From Micrococcales bacterium KH10 (GTDB lineage: Bacteria; Actinomycetota; Actinomycetes; Actinomycetales; Cellulomonadaceae), in contig FZPE01000001.1 in NCBI GenBank assembly GCA_900188465.1, forward strand, positions 1,302,001-1,366,000: a stretch of DNA of 64,000 nucleotides, in the 5' to 3' direction. The translations under genes and the position numbers were made by a program. Shown one piece after another: positions 25,581 through 34,257 of this stretch. How positions within the stretch are numbered: the first letter of the stretch is position 1; every line of letters starts with the position of its first letter. The notes beneath the pieces were generated by a model. It was not told the origin of the DNA and did no database searches. It was given only the letters and a program-made list of their open reading frames with translations.

Positions 25581-26491
25581 AGTTTCGCCTCCCTGCGACG
25601 TAGCCACCACAGTGTCAAGAACGTAATAGTGCCAACGAAGAAGAACTGGACCATGGAGATAGCCGCCGCATAACCCTGGGACTGCGCGAGGGTGGTACCA
25701 GATCTTCCGCCGAACGCCTGCTCGTAGACCTGCAGCGAAAGCACCTGCGTGGCTCGGTTGCTTTGTCCGGTCAACACGTAGGTGAGTTGGTAGGACTGCA
25801 TGGCGTTGACGACGCCCAACAGCACATTCGCGGTGATCGAAGGGGCAAGCATCGGGATCGTGACGAACCTGAACCGTTGCCATGGGCTCGCTCCATCAAT
25901 GGCCGCCACCTCGTACAGGTCTGCCGGGATTGCCTGCAGGCCCGACAGGAAGATGATCACGGTGACGCCGAGTTGCATCCACACCTGGCAGAAGATCACC
26001 AGGTACAGCGCAATATTCGGATCGCCGAAGAACGCCGAGTCGGTTCCAAAGGCATTCAGAATGCTCTGAATCGGACCACCCGAGGTGTTGAACATCAGCG
26101 ACCAGATCAACGCTGTCACCGTCACACCGAGCACCGTCGGCATGAACACCACGGATCGGTAGAAGTTGCGGCCGCGCAGCGGACGATTGAGCAGCATGGC
26201 GATCGCAAGACCGATACTGATCTGCAGCACGGTGGCCAACGATGCGAAGACAATGGTGTTCCGGAACGCGTTGACGTTGTCAGCGCGGTGACCTGGCCCG
26301 AAGTAACTGCGGTAGTTGTCGAATCCGATCCACTCGACCGGCAGGCCCGGCAGGCCCTTGAGGTTGGTGAAGGAAACGAAGACCACTGCAATGGCCGGCA
26401 CGAACGCGAACAGGATCAGAATGATCGTCCCCATGGAGAACGACGTGCGCACTGGCGACCGCCTGGGGAACGGGAAGGAAGATGTTGCCAT
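25577..26491 (-). CDS. Carbohydrate ABC transporter permease (MalF/UgpA-like)
   Basis: First permease of the importer, 304 residues with six membrane segments (SMGTIILILFAFVPAIAVVF first). The coupling loop is DLYEVAAIDGASPWQRFRFVTIPML. It is separated from the upstream binding-protein gene by about 200 nt containing a strong hairpin, which probably lowers permease expression relative to the binding protein. No clear ribosome site is visible before the ATG. Confidence 0.92.
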   Translation of the reverse strand: MATSSFPFPRRSPVRTSFSMGTIILILFAFVPAIAVVFVSFTNLKGLPGLPVEWIGFDNYRSYFGPGHRADNVNAFRNTIVFASLATVLQISIGLAIAMLLNRPLRGRNFYRSVVFMPTVLGVTVTALIWSLMFNTSGGPIQSILNAFGTDSAFFGDPNIALYLVIFCQVWMQLGVTVIIFLSGLQAIPADLYEVAAIDGASPWQRFRFVTIPMLAPSITANVLLGVVNAMQSYQLTYVLTGQSNRATQVLSLQVYEQAFGGRSGTTLAQSQGYAAAISMVQFFFVGTITFLTLWWLRRREAKL

Positions 26492-26613
26492 CGAAAAATT
26501 CTTTCACTGAGGCTTGCTGCGCGGCGACTTTGACTTTCCTCGAGTCAGCTCTGCGGACGGTGCCGCATGTGCTGAACAAAGTACCGTCCCGGACCGAGAG
26601 ACCAGCCATGGCG

Positions 26614-26657
26614 TTCCGTCGGGCCGGGCCGGAAAGTACCCGCCCGGCCCGACGGAA
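26614..26657 (-). terminator. Intra-operon hairpin between binding-protein and permease genes
   Basis: TTCCGTCGGGCCGGG and CCCGGCCCGACGGAA form a perfect 15-bp stem with a 14-nt loop. There is no T-run. Such hairpins after the binding-protein gene act as partial terminators or RNA stabilisers in sugar ABC operons; that function is inferred here. Confidence 0.7.
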
Positions 26658-26689
26658 TGAGGAAGTGATGAATGGTTTTCAGCGGTGAG

Positions 26690-28048
26690 CTAGAACGCTG
26701 CTGTCCACGCCTGGTTGGCTGCCGCCGCGGCATCGGCTGCGCTCTGCGCGCCTAACGGTGCCAGAGCCGGGTAGTTGAACGGGTAGACCGCGTCTTGACC
26801 TGCATCGTTGTTAGCGATCCACAGTTCTTCCCAGACCGGCTCGAACTGCTCGGTGATGTCAGTGATCGAGTTCAGGAAATCACTCTGGTCGATGTCAGGC
26901 TGAGTGGTGGTGAACCCCGAGGTCGCAACGAACTTGGTGTAGACATCCTTCTGGGAGAAGAAGTCCAAGAATGCCACGGCGACGTCTGGGTCCTTGGCAC
27001 CAGCTGATGCCGCAAGCTGAAGCTCGATCTTACCGTTCAGGTAGGCGTTGTCCGCAGCGTTGTCGCTGGCAGGGAACGGGAAGTAGCCGTATTCGAAAGC
27101 ACCGTCAACAGCGGAGTTGATGGTCGGCTCGTTCCAGGTTCCGTCCGGCAGCATCGCGAAGTCGCCACGACTGAAGGCCGCTGGCATGTCGTCGTAGCCA
27201 GCACCGGAGAAGTTGCGCTGCGCATGCTCGAATACCCACTGGGTCTTCTCAAGAACCTCAAGCTGCGTGCCGTCGTTCAACGCGATCGAGTTGTCCCACA
27301 GACCGTCAACGGCTGCCTGCTTGTCAGCTGCGGTTGGGTAGAGACTGCCGACTACACCGTTCATGACGAGTCCAGCTGGCCAGGTGTCCTGGCCACCAAT
27401 TCCAAATGCCGTGACTCCGGCGGCTTCGAGAGTCGCGACCGCGCTTTGCAGTTCACTCCAGGTCGTGGGGACCTCAAGGCCGTTGTCCTCGAAGATCGAC
27501 TTGTTGTAGTACACGCCGGTCACGAAACTGAGGCCTGTCGGCACCGCGTACTGGCGGCCACCGATGGCTTGCGATTCGAGCACGGACTCGGAGTAGTTCG
27601 CCATGAATGGCTCGTCCGTCAAGTCGATGAGGCCCCCGCCTTCCGCAAGCAGCACGTCATCGGACTTCGAAGCCTCGGCGTATTCCGGGATTTCACGGAA
27701 AGTCTTGACCACAAAGACATCGACTTCACCTGCGGTCAGCTGTGCTGCCTTGGCCGAGGGGAAGGTGTCGTTAGGTACTGAGGTGAGGGATGCCTTGGCG
27801 TTGGGGTACTTCGCGTTGAACGCCTCAACGACCTCGTTGAATGCTGCGTCGGATGCGTCTGCACTGGAAACCAGAATGCGCACTTCACCGCTGAGCTCAT
27901 CTGCCGATGCGGTGTTGCCGCCGCCAGGTGCCTGGGTTGTCTCGTCACCGCCACCGCATGCTGCCATTGTGGCGACGAGGCCAAGGCTCGCCACAGCCGC
28001 GATGACGCGGCCAAACTTGCGAGGGGAACGCAACTTCGTCGTTGCCAT
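26690..28048 (-). CDS. Sugar ABC transporter substrate-binding lipoprotein
   Basis: Lipid-anchored family 1 (MalE/UgpB-like) solute-binding protein of 452 residues. The signal ends in LVATMAAC with the lipidated Cys at 31, followed by a Gly/Ala linker. Typical parts are VVEAFNAKYPNAKASLTSV, TFREIPEYAE, YAVPTGLSFVTGVYYNKSIFE and FSRGDFAMLPDGTWNEPT. The ATG at 28048 has AGGAG 5 nt upstream. A LacI-type palindrome lies in the leader. It is first in an operon with two permeases and a GH130 enzyme, so the ligand is probably a mannose-containing oligosaccharide (inference). Confidence 0.93.
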   Translation of the reverse strand: MATTKLRSPRKFGRVIAAVASLGLVATMAACGGGDETTQAPGGGNTASADELSGEVRILVSSADASDAAFNEVVEAFNAKYPNAKASLTSVPNDTFPSAKAAQLTAGEVDVFVVKTFREIPEYAEASKSDDVLLAEGGGLIDLTDEPFMANYSESVLESQAIGGRQYAVPTGLSFVTGVYYNKSIFEDNGLEVPTTWSELQSAVATLEAAGVTAFGIGGQDTWPAGLVMNGVVGSLYPTAADKQAAVDGLWDNSIALNDGTQLEVLEKTQWVFEHAQRNFSGAGYDDMPAAFSRGDFAMLPDGTWNEPTINSAVDGAFEYGYFPFPASDNAADNAYLNGKIELQLAASAGAKDPDVAVAFLDFFSQKDVYTKFVATSGFTTTQPDIDQSDFLNSITDITEQFEPVWEELWIANNDAGQDAVYPFNYPALAPLGAQSAADAAAAANQAWTAAF

Positions 28049-28070
28049 GATCACTCCTGATAATTGTCGG

Positions 28071-28086
28071 ACCGAAACGTTTCGGT
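28071..28086. promoter_or_regulatory. LacI-type operator before the sugar importer operon
   Basis: ACCGAAACGTTTCGGT is a perfect 16-bp palindrome with the central CG typical of LacI-family operators, 23 nt upstream of the binding-protein start. The same core (AAACGTTTCG) appears between the two LacI genes. The likely ligand is the upstream LacI regulator; pairing is inferred. Confidence 0.8.
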
Positions 28087-28205
28087 TGCATAGACACTAC
28101 CACCGCGAAAGCCATGCCCTCGACTTCACAATTAAGTTCGTTACCAACTTGTTACCCGAATCTTGCTGCGGACGAGCTAGATAGGTCGCTCAGAAACAGT
28201 GAGAT

Positions 28206-29237
28206 TCAGCGGGGCACCGGGCCGGTGGACTTGCGCAGCACAACCTCGGCAGCGGGTAACTGGATTACCTCGTTTTCGCGTGCCTGCGCATCATCAATCA
28301 CATCGAGTAGTAGCGCTGCGGCCGCCGAGCCCACCTGCCGCGGCGTTGCCTGCACACTGGTCAGGGCAGGTCGCACATAGGTTCCCAGCGCGATCCCGTC
28401 ATAACCCGTCACTGACAGATCCCCGGGTATCTTGATGCCGAGTTCCTGTGCTCGCATGATCAACCCAACCGCACACAGGTCGTTCACGCACACCACAGCG
28501 GTGGGCTTGTCGTCGAGTTCCGCGATCCTGTCAGCAGCCGATCGCCCGCCCTCGTATGTGAAATCGCCGTCTAGACGCGGGCCGGGCTCCAGGCCTGCCG
28601 CAACTAGCGCCTCCCGCCACGCCCGATCACGCTCGCGCGAGTGCACATAACCTTCCGGACCAGCGACGTGCGCGATACGGGTATGCCCGAGTGAGACCAG
28701 GTGCTCAACGAGTTGGGTGACGCCTACAGTGGCGCTCTGCCGCACATAGGGCAATGGGAAGGAGTCCAGATCCGGGCTGATGCCGACTGCCGGAAGCCCG
28801 AGTTCTTTCACGAGTGATACCCGTGGGTCATCCACCCGCAATTCGTTGAGCAGCACACCGTCCACTCGCCGATTAGCCGCAAGTTCCCGGTAGCGATTCT
28901 CCGTGTCCTGCTGGTCAAATCCCATCTGAAGCACCAACGCATAGCCCCGGTGCGAGATCGCTTGCTCGATACCACCGATAAAGGCACCGAAGAACGGGTC
29001 AGATTCGAGCACATCCCAACTGCGCTGCAACACTAAACCGATCGTGAACGCGCGCTGGGTCGACAGGCTTCTGCCACGCAACGACGGGACATAACCCAAC
29101 TCACGCGCGGCTTCTTGAACTCGCTGTCGCGTGGCCTCAGAGACACCCGGCCGACCATTCAAAGCGCTGGAGGCAGAACTAATCGCCACCCCAGCCCGAG
29201 CAGCAACATCGACGATCGTGACTCGACTCGACCCCAC
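28206..29237 (-). CDS. LacI-family transcriptional regulator (importer operon)
   Basis: DNA-binding repressor of 343 residues. The helix-turn-helix is TIVDVAARAGVAISSASSAL and the hinge helix VSEATRQRVQEAARELGYVP; the rest is a periplasmic-binding-protein-like ligand domain (SVTGYDGIALGTYVRPALTSV near the end). The GTG at 29237 is chosen because CAGGAGG lies 6 nt upstream and it leaves a short tail before the helix-turn-helix; an ATG at 29255 is an alternative. It sits directly upstream of the sugar importer operon on the same strand and is a paralogue of the divergent LacI gene (shared SDPFF-FI-G-E and NRRVDG blocks). Confidence 0.92.
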   Translation of the reverse strand: MGSSRVTIVDVAARAGVAISSASSALNGRPGVSEATRQRVQEAARELGYVPSLRGRSLSTQRAFTIGLVLQRSWDVLESDPFFGAFIGGIEQAISHRGYALVLQMGFDQQDTENRYRELAANRRVDGVLLNELRVDDPRVSLVKELGLPAVGISPDLDSFPLPYVRQSATVGVTQLVEHLVSLGHTRIAHVAGPEGYVHSRERDRAWREALVAAGLEPGPRLDGDFTYEGGRSAADRIAELDDKPTAVVCVNDLCAVGLIMRAQELGIKIPGDLSVTGYDGIALGTYVRPALTSVQATPRQVGSAAAALLLDVIDDAQARENEVIQLPAAEVVLRKSTGPVPR

Positions 29238-29382
29238 AATTTCCTCCTGTGCCATGTCTTGCGGCACTGCCAGACATCGCGATGGGGTAACCACAATGAG
29301 GCGCACCCACGCATGACAATCTTGCCACTTTCCCGCAACGGCATCTCAGCCGCAGGTCCCGACAAATCATCTCATTTTTCTA

Positions 29383-29392
29383 AAACGTTTCG
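29383..29392. promoter_or_regulatory. LacI operator-like site between the two LacI genes
   Basis: AAACGTTTCG repeats ten bases of the operator in front of the importer operon and has the same central CG, but its outer arms are not symmetric. It lies about 145 bp upstream of each LacI start and could mediate autoregulation or cross-regulation. Low certainty. Confidence 0.45.
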
Positions 29393-29533
29393 TTTTTGCC
29401 ATCGAGATCTCGCTTTGCCAAAGATCACGGCGTAGCATGAGAACGTTCGCATCCCGCTAGCGCACACATTGTAGTGAACACTCGATGAACTCTCTCGAGT
29501 CTCAGTCGGCACCCGGAATGGAGTCACTCACTC

Positions 29534-30586
29534 ATGGCCCCACGTGACACTGTCGAGTCGCCAATGCGACGACCGACGATTGCCGATGTGGCGGAACTTG
29601 CGCAAACCTCGCGTGGCACAGTGTCATTCGTCATCAACAATCGACCCGGCGTTGCCACGGCCACGCGCGAACGGGTGCTGCGCGCAATGCGCGAACTTAA
29701 CTGGACACCCAACCGCACCGCTCGCGCGCTGTCGACATCGCGCGCTTACGCCATCGGGTTCATTCTGGCTCGCGACGCCATGGCCTTGAGTTCCGATCCA
29801 TTCTTCGCACCGTTCATCGCTGGGATGGAGACCCGGTTGGATGAGTCCGGGCATTTTTTGATGTTGCGGTTCGCGAACAGCCACGAATCGGAGCGCGCCG
29901 CTTACCTGCGTTTGATGGAGCAGCGGCGAGTCGATGGTTTCGTACTCAGCGACTTGACCCAGGACGACTACCGTTTCGACCTGCTGGCCGAGCATTCTTT
30001 CCCGGCAGTGACCCTCAATGTCGCAGATCGGTCTACTCGCCTGCCGTCGGTCTCTCGTTCTGATGAGCCAGGTGTGGCAGCCACCGTGCAGCACTTGATC
30101 GAGTTGGGTCATCGCCGGATTGCTTATGTGGGTGGGCCTTTCCATTACCTGCACGTCGCTAGGCGCCGCGCCACCTGGGAGGCGACTCTGCGGGATAGTG
30201 GCATCGAACCAGGCCCTGCCATCGCCTCCGACTTCACCGCAAGCGGAGGTTCCGCAGCGACCGCGCAACTGCTCGATCTTCCCAAGAATGAGCGACCCAC
30301 TGCGATCGTATTCGCCAATGATCTGATGGCCGCCAGCGGCATGTCCTACGCACTCAACCGAGGGTTGCGCGTTCCAGAAGACCTGTCTATCACGGGATAC
30401 GACGACTTCGAGTTGGCCGCATTCTTGTCACCGTCCTTGACCACAGTGCGCACCGATCCCACCGCTTGGGGTGCCGCTGCGGTGGATCATCTTCTTGCTC
30501 TGATCAATGGGGACGATCCCTCCGACTTGGCGCTGCCGCCACCGACGCTGATCACCCGCGACTCGACGGGTCCTGCCCCGCAATAG
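29534..30586 (+). CDS. LacI-family transcriptional regulator (second, divergent)
   Basis: Repressor of 350 residues with helix-turn-helix TIADVAELAQTSRGTVSFVI, hinge VATATRERVLRAMRELNWTP and a ligand domain ending SITGYDDFELAAFLSPSLTTV. It is paralogous to the neighbouring LacI protein across the ligand domain (SSDPFFAPFIAGMET, QRRVDGFVLSDL). It stands just upstream of the secreted glycosidase, whose promoter overlaps a different palindrome, so it may be that gene's repressor (inference from position). The ATG used gives a 14-residue tail before the helix-turn-helix; an ATG 10 codons later is also possible. Confidence 0.92.
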   Translation: MAPRDTVESPMRRPTIADVAELAQTSRGTVSFVINNRPGVATATRERVLRAMRELNWTPNRTARALSTSRAYAIGFILARDAMALSSDPFFAPFIAGMETRLDESGHFLMLRFANSHESERAAYLRLMEQRRVDGFVLSDLTQDDYRFDLLAEHSFPAVTLNVADRSTRLPSVSRSDEPGVAATVQHLIELGHRRIAYVGGPFHYLHVARRRATWEATLRDSGIEPGPAIASDFTASGGSAATAQLLDLPKNERPTAIVFANDLMAASGMSYALNRGLRVPEDLSITGYDDFELAAFLSPSLTTVRTDPTAWGAAAVDHLLALINGDDPSDLALPPPTLITRDSTGPAPQ

Positions 30587-30635
30587 GGACGAGCGCACCC
30601 TAGCTCAGACGGTCAGAGGCTGTGATGAACCGCAG

Positions 30636-30664
30636 TTGACCGACTCGTCTATACCGGTTTAAAT
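30636..30664 (+). promoter_or_regulatory. Promoter with overlapping ACCGGT operator before the secreted glycosidase
   Basis: TTGACC and TTAAAT are spaced by 17 nt, a good sigma-A-type promoter, ending 50 nt before the glycosidase start. TATACCGGTTTA (30650-30661) is an 11-of-12 palindrome lying over the spacer and -10, so a bound repressor would block polymerase. The same core, ACCGGT in an A/T frame, occurs before manA. Confidence 0.6.
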
Positions 30665-30714
30665 GGTGGAAACAAATGGACGAAGACGTCCGCCCACCAT
30701 TCAAAGGTTGATGA

Positions 30715-33700
30715 ATGCGCACCACACATAGACTGACCGCCCTAGCAGCGTGCGCCGCATTGGCAGCAAGTGCCACAACACCTGCCATAGCGAACGCTGC
30801 TCCCCTGCCACCCGCCGCCACCGCGGCTGTGACCACCGATAGTCTGCGGGAAACCGCCCCGGAGCAGCAACGCTGGCTTTCAGTGCCTGAATCACGCGTT
30901 GTGCTGAACCCGTACGACTTCGGCAACGCTGGCTCCGAACTGGACCAGAACTCCGGTGGCGATCTGCCGCTGTCGAATGGCTACTACGCACACGATCATG
31001 CGATTCGCACCGCGAATGTGCTGAATACCTACGTTGACGGACTCGAGGCTCCAGAACACCTCATCAATTCGGATTTCACCTCCCAGTCGACCACGGAAGC
31101 GGAAGGATGGACGACTGCGAACGTCACTGCCGATTACTCCGACGGCAAGGTAACCATCACCAACTCCGGCGGAGCTGAGTGGGGCAACATACGCTCGGCC
31201 GCCGTCATGCTTGATCCGAGCGTGTATTCCACCATGACCGTCAAGGTCGACTCGGTCGTCCCGGCAGACGCTAGTTGGGCGATCAAACTAGTTAAACCAG
31301 GAGAGTCTGACGACTTCGTCGTTATCCAAGACGACACCAGCCAGACCGGAACCTTCACATACGACGTTGAGCAGATCATGGCTGACGCTGGCCAAAGCCA
31401 GCCTCAACTCGTCCATGTTCGACTCTGGACATCAACTTGGGGTATCGATAGTTCCACAGCGGCTTCCACCTTCGACTCAATCTCGCTCTCTCGCGACCCA
31501 GGTGCCGGTGGTACCGTGCGCGGAACGGCTGAGTCGGTGGCCTACTCCTCGACCGCAGCAGAACTCAACATGGTCGGCACGTACTCGAATGGATCCGTTG
31601 AGACGAGCGAGTACTTCACAGCATCGGATCCGAACGCATATGTGCGCGTCATCGACGCCGATGTCGACAGCAATGTCCTCGTCGCTGGCGCCTACGAGGG
31701 CAACGGCACCACGTATGACCAAGCAAGCAATGTCATCACGATCCGCGGCCAATATGCGACTCGCTCCATTGCGCTGCCGATCGGGGCTACAGCACAGTTC
31801 TACTCGTCCAAATCGGCAATGGTCGCAAACCTCAATCCAACATCGGCTCCCACCGGAAACAATGGATTCTGGGCCGCTTCCCTGCCCGGGGATGAGGTGT
31901 CCGTCGTCGGTGTGGGGTGGGCGGTGAACGCAGGCACCTTCGACTACCCGGACGTGAACTACGTGGCCGATCAAGTAGCCGAGTCGCGCACCAGTGCACT
32001 GCTGGCAGCGGACCCCGCACTTGCGGCAGCTGCGCTAGCCCACTGGCAGCAGTTCTGGGATGCCTATCTTGCGTCGGTGCCAGTGATTGAAGACTTCTCC
32101 GTGCAACGAGTGCCGACCGGCGGTGTTACCGCTGACCAGATGGAACGGTTCTACTACAAGGCGTGGGTCGGACTGGAGATGAACGTCCTGCCGGCCACAC
32201 CTGAGACCGGCAACGAGCACACGCAACTGGGAACCGGTAAGCCGTCGATGTGGATGAGCGGTACGCCCCGGACCAAGAATGTGGCCTCGTGGGACTCTCT
32301 GCTGGGAATGCAACAGCTGGTCTATACCGACCCGGCCAACGCCTGGGACTCGTTCATCGGCATGATCAAGCAGGTCAAACTCGATGGCGATGAGCCAACC
32401 GATACGAATGCCTTGGACGGCAAGGGCGCACTCGGCGGTGAATCGTTGCCGAGTCGCAAGGCGCAGACCGCGTGGATCCTGCACCAGGTCACCGGCGACA
32501 CCGAGAAACTCGAGTCCATCTACGAGGCACTACGGCTCAACCTGATCTGGTCCACTCACAACATGCGGTGGATCTATGGGGCGAATAACTACGTCGACGA
32601 GCGAGACAGTGAGTTCGTCGCTTCGGTGATCTATGACCTGAAGTTCGGCGCGAAGATCGCGCGTGAACTGGGACACGAGGATCACGCTGCGGACTTCGAG
32701 CAGCGCGCCACGTCACTGACCCGCGACTACGAATCCTGGTTCTTCCCGACAACGTGGACTACCGACCGCGACGGCAACCCGGTCCAGTGGTCGACGGTGC
32801 AGAAGATCTATCTTGATCGCTACCAGGGCGGACTGGGCTGCCCCTGGTCAGACGATTCTGAAGGCGCTGACTACTACAACGCGGACGGGCAGTGTGTGAA
32901 GGCCGGATGGTCGTTCTACACGACAACAGCGCTCGTCGCCCATGAGCTCGAAGACGAGTACAAGACCAAGGTCATGCAGCGTTTCATGCGTGACTACGAC
33001 GACACCGAGCAGCTTGCCGGGCTGGGACACTTCGCGGTGAAGGCACCGGACATGCAGTTGATCACCTACGGGCTGTTGGATGATCCGGGCTGGTCGGACT
33101 ACTCCCGCACGCAGCTCATTGACTATGCCACGGTGATCGTGAACTCATTCAACCGGGACATGGTCAAGTCCGGCTGGTTTGCGGAGGTCTACTACTCCAC
33201 CGGTGATCACAAGGCGGGCGGGACCCCCGGAGCGCGCGGAGTACGTCCGTCGCTGTTCGGAATCTCCAACTATCTGGACAACATCTTCATCGCGAATGGC
33301 TACCGCATCGATGAGGGTGATCCGGCTGTCCTGCGGCTGGCAGGAGCCACCGGCGGCATCAAGAATCTGACCTACCTGGGCAAGAAGTTCGACCTGGATC
33401 TGCAAGGTGACAAAGCCCTGCTGACCGGCGAAGCCATAGATGAGCGACTGCTGCCGGCGACCGTCGACCTGAGTCAGCCCGGTGTCACGACATTCCCCGA
33501 GGCTCCCGGCCCGGACGACGGTGGCGATGACGGAGCGCAGCCAGTCGAGCCAAGTCCACAGCCAGTTGCGTCACAGATCGTCGTCTCACCACAGCTCAGC
33601 ACCCGCTACGGAACGCCAGTCCGAATGTCAGTGGCAGTCAATGCCACAGGACGAGTGCCCACCGGACGAGTCGAAGTGCGCCACGGCCAGCAGCTACTAG

Positions 33701-34185
33701 GCCAGGCGAATCTGAGCGCGGGACGCGCATCGATAGCGTTGCCCACCACGCTTACAGCGAGTACCCGCGCACTGGATGTCACGTATGTCCCCACAGCCAA
33801 TAGCGGAGTGCTCGGGTCCACCGCCCGCACCAGTCTGGTGATTCGCAAGGCTCAGGTGAAGTTGCGCAATGCGAAGGTCACCAAGCCGAAGAAGTCCAGC
33901 AAACAGATCAAGCGAGGCAAGAAGGCTGTGGTACGGGTCGTTATCGTCACCCCGAGCACAGCCGTGCTCAAGGGACGAGTCACCCTGAAGGCTGGGAAGA
34001 AGATTCTTGGCCGTGCCAAGGTGAAGGCCGACAAGAAGGGCACACGCTATGTTGCCAAGATTACGGTCGGGAAGAAGAAGACTCGTTCGATCAAGAAGAA
34101 GCGAGTTGCCGTCAAAGCGATCTATGCGGGCAACAACAACTTCGCCAAGAAGACCTTGAAGACCCCGATCAAGGTACGACGGTAG
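30715..34185 (+). CDS. Large secreted glycosidase-like protein with Ig-like domain and polybasic tail
   Basis: Secreted protein of 1156 residues with a signal peptide (MRTTHRLTALAACAALAASA). Residues about 60-450 are beta-rich with a jelly-roll-like segment (LINSDFTSQSTTEAEGW). About 460-900 look like an (alpha/alpha)6-barrel glycosidase of the GH63/GH37 kind, with FYYKAWVGLEMNVLPATPE, VASWDSLLGMQQLV and GARGVRPSLFGISNYLDN. I cannot assign the exact GH family. About 945-1045 is an Ig-like domain (GTPVRMSVAVNATGRVPTGR), and the last 110 residues are very rich in Lys and Arg, probably binding the anionic wall. Its place beside a mannoside importer and manA suggests it trims an extracellular glycan. 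Confidence 0.75.
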   Translation: MRTTHRLTALAACAALAASATTPAIANAAPLPPAATAAVTTDSLRETAPEQQRWLSVPESRVVLNPYDFGNAGSELDQNSGGDLPLSNGYYAHDHAIRTANVLNTYVDGLEAPEHLINSDFTSQSTTEAEGWTTANVTADYSDGKVTITNSGGAEWGNIRSAAVMLDPSVYSTMTVKVDSVVPADASWAIKLVKPGESDDFVVIQDDTSQTGTFTYDVEQIMADAGQSQPQLVHVRLWTSTWGIDSSTAASTFDSISLSRDPGAGGTVRGTAESVAYSSTAAELNMVGTYSNGSVETSEYFTASDPNAYVRVIDADVDSNVLVAGAYEGNGTTYDQASNVITIRGQYATRSIALPIGATAQFYSSKSAMVANLNPTSAPTGNNGFWAASLPGDEVSVVGVGWAVNAGTFDYPDVNYVADQVAESRTSALLAADPALAAAALAHWQQFWDAYLASVPVIEDFSVQRVPTGGVTADQMERFYYKAWVGLEMNVLPATPETGNEHTQLGTGKPSMWMSGTPRTKNVASWDSLLGMQQLVYTDPANAWDSFIGMIKQVKLDGDEPTDTNALDGKGALGGESLPSRKAQTAWILHQVTGDTEKLESIYEALRLNLIWSTHNMRWIYGANNYVDERDSEFVASVIYDLKFGAKIARELGHEDHAADFEQRATSLTRDYESWFFPTTWTTDRDGNPVQWSTVQKIYLDRYQGGLGCPWSDDSEGADYYNADGQCVKAGWSFYTTTALVAHELEDEYKTKVMQRFMRDYDDTEQLAGLGHFAVKAPDMQLITYGLLDDPGWSDYSRTQLIDYATVIVNSFNRDMVKSGWFAEVYYSTGDHKAGGTPGARGVRPSLFGISNYLDNIFIANGYRIDEGDPAVLRLAGATGGIKNLTYLGKKFDLDLQGDKALLTGEAIDERLLPATVDLSQPGVTTFPEAPGPDDGGDDGAQPVEPSPQPVASQIVVSPQLSTRYGTPVRMSVAVNATGRVPTGRVEVRHGQQLLGQANLSAGRASIALPTTLTASTRALDVTYVPTANSGVLGSTARTSLVIRKAQVKLRNAKVTKPKKSSKQIKRGKKAVVRVVIVTPSTAVLKGRVTLKAGKKILGRAKVKADKKGTRYVAKITVGKKKTRSIKKKRVAVKAIYAGNNNFAKKTLKTPIKVRR

Positions 34186-34200
34186 TCACCATCGGGCAGT

Positions 34201-34245
34201 AACGGAGGGCGGGTGGTTCCTAGTTGGAACCACCCGCCCTCCGTT
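34201..34245. terminator. Bidirectional terminator, 20-bp perfect stem
   Basis: AACGGAGGGCGGGTGGTTCC and its exact complement arm form a 20-bp stem with a 5-nt loop (TAGTT), flanked by short A/T runs. It lies between the convergent glycosidase and manA genes and can stop both. Confidence 0.9.
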
Positions 34246-34257
34246 ATTCGATAGCAC

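Noticed and set aside
25581-25883. Long N-terminus of the second sugar permease
   Set aside because: It would overlap most of the end of the first permease gene; the GTG at 25580 has a good ribosome site and a 4-nt overlap.
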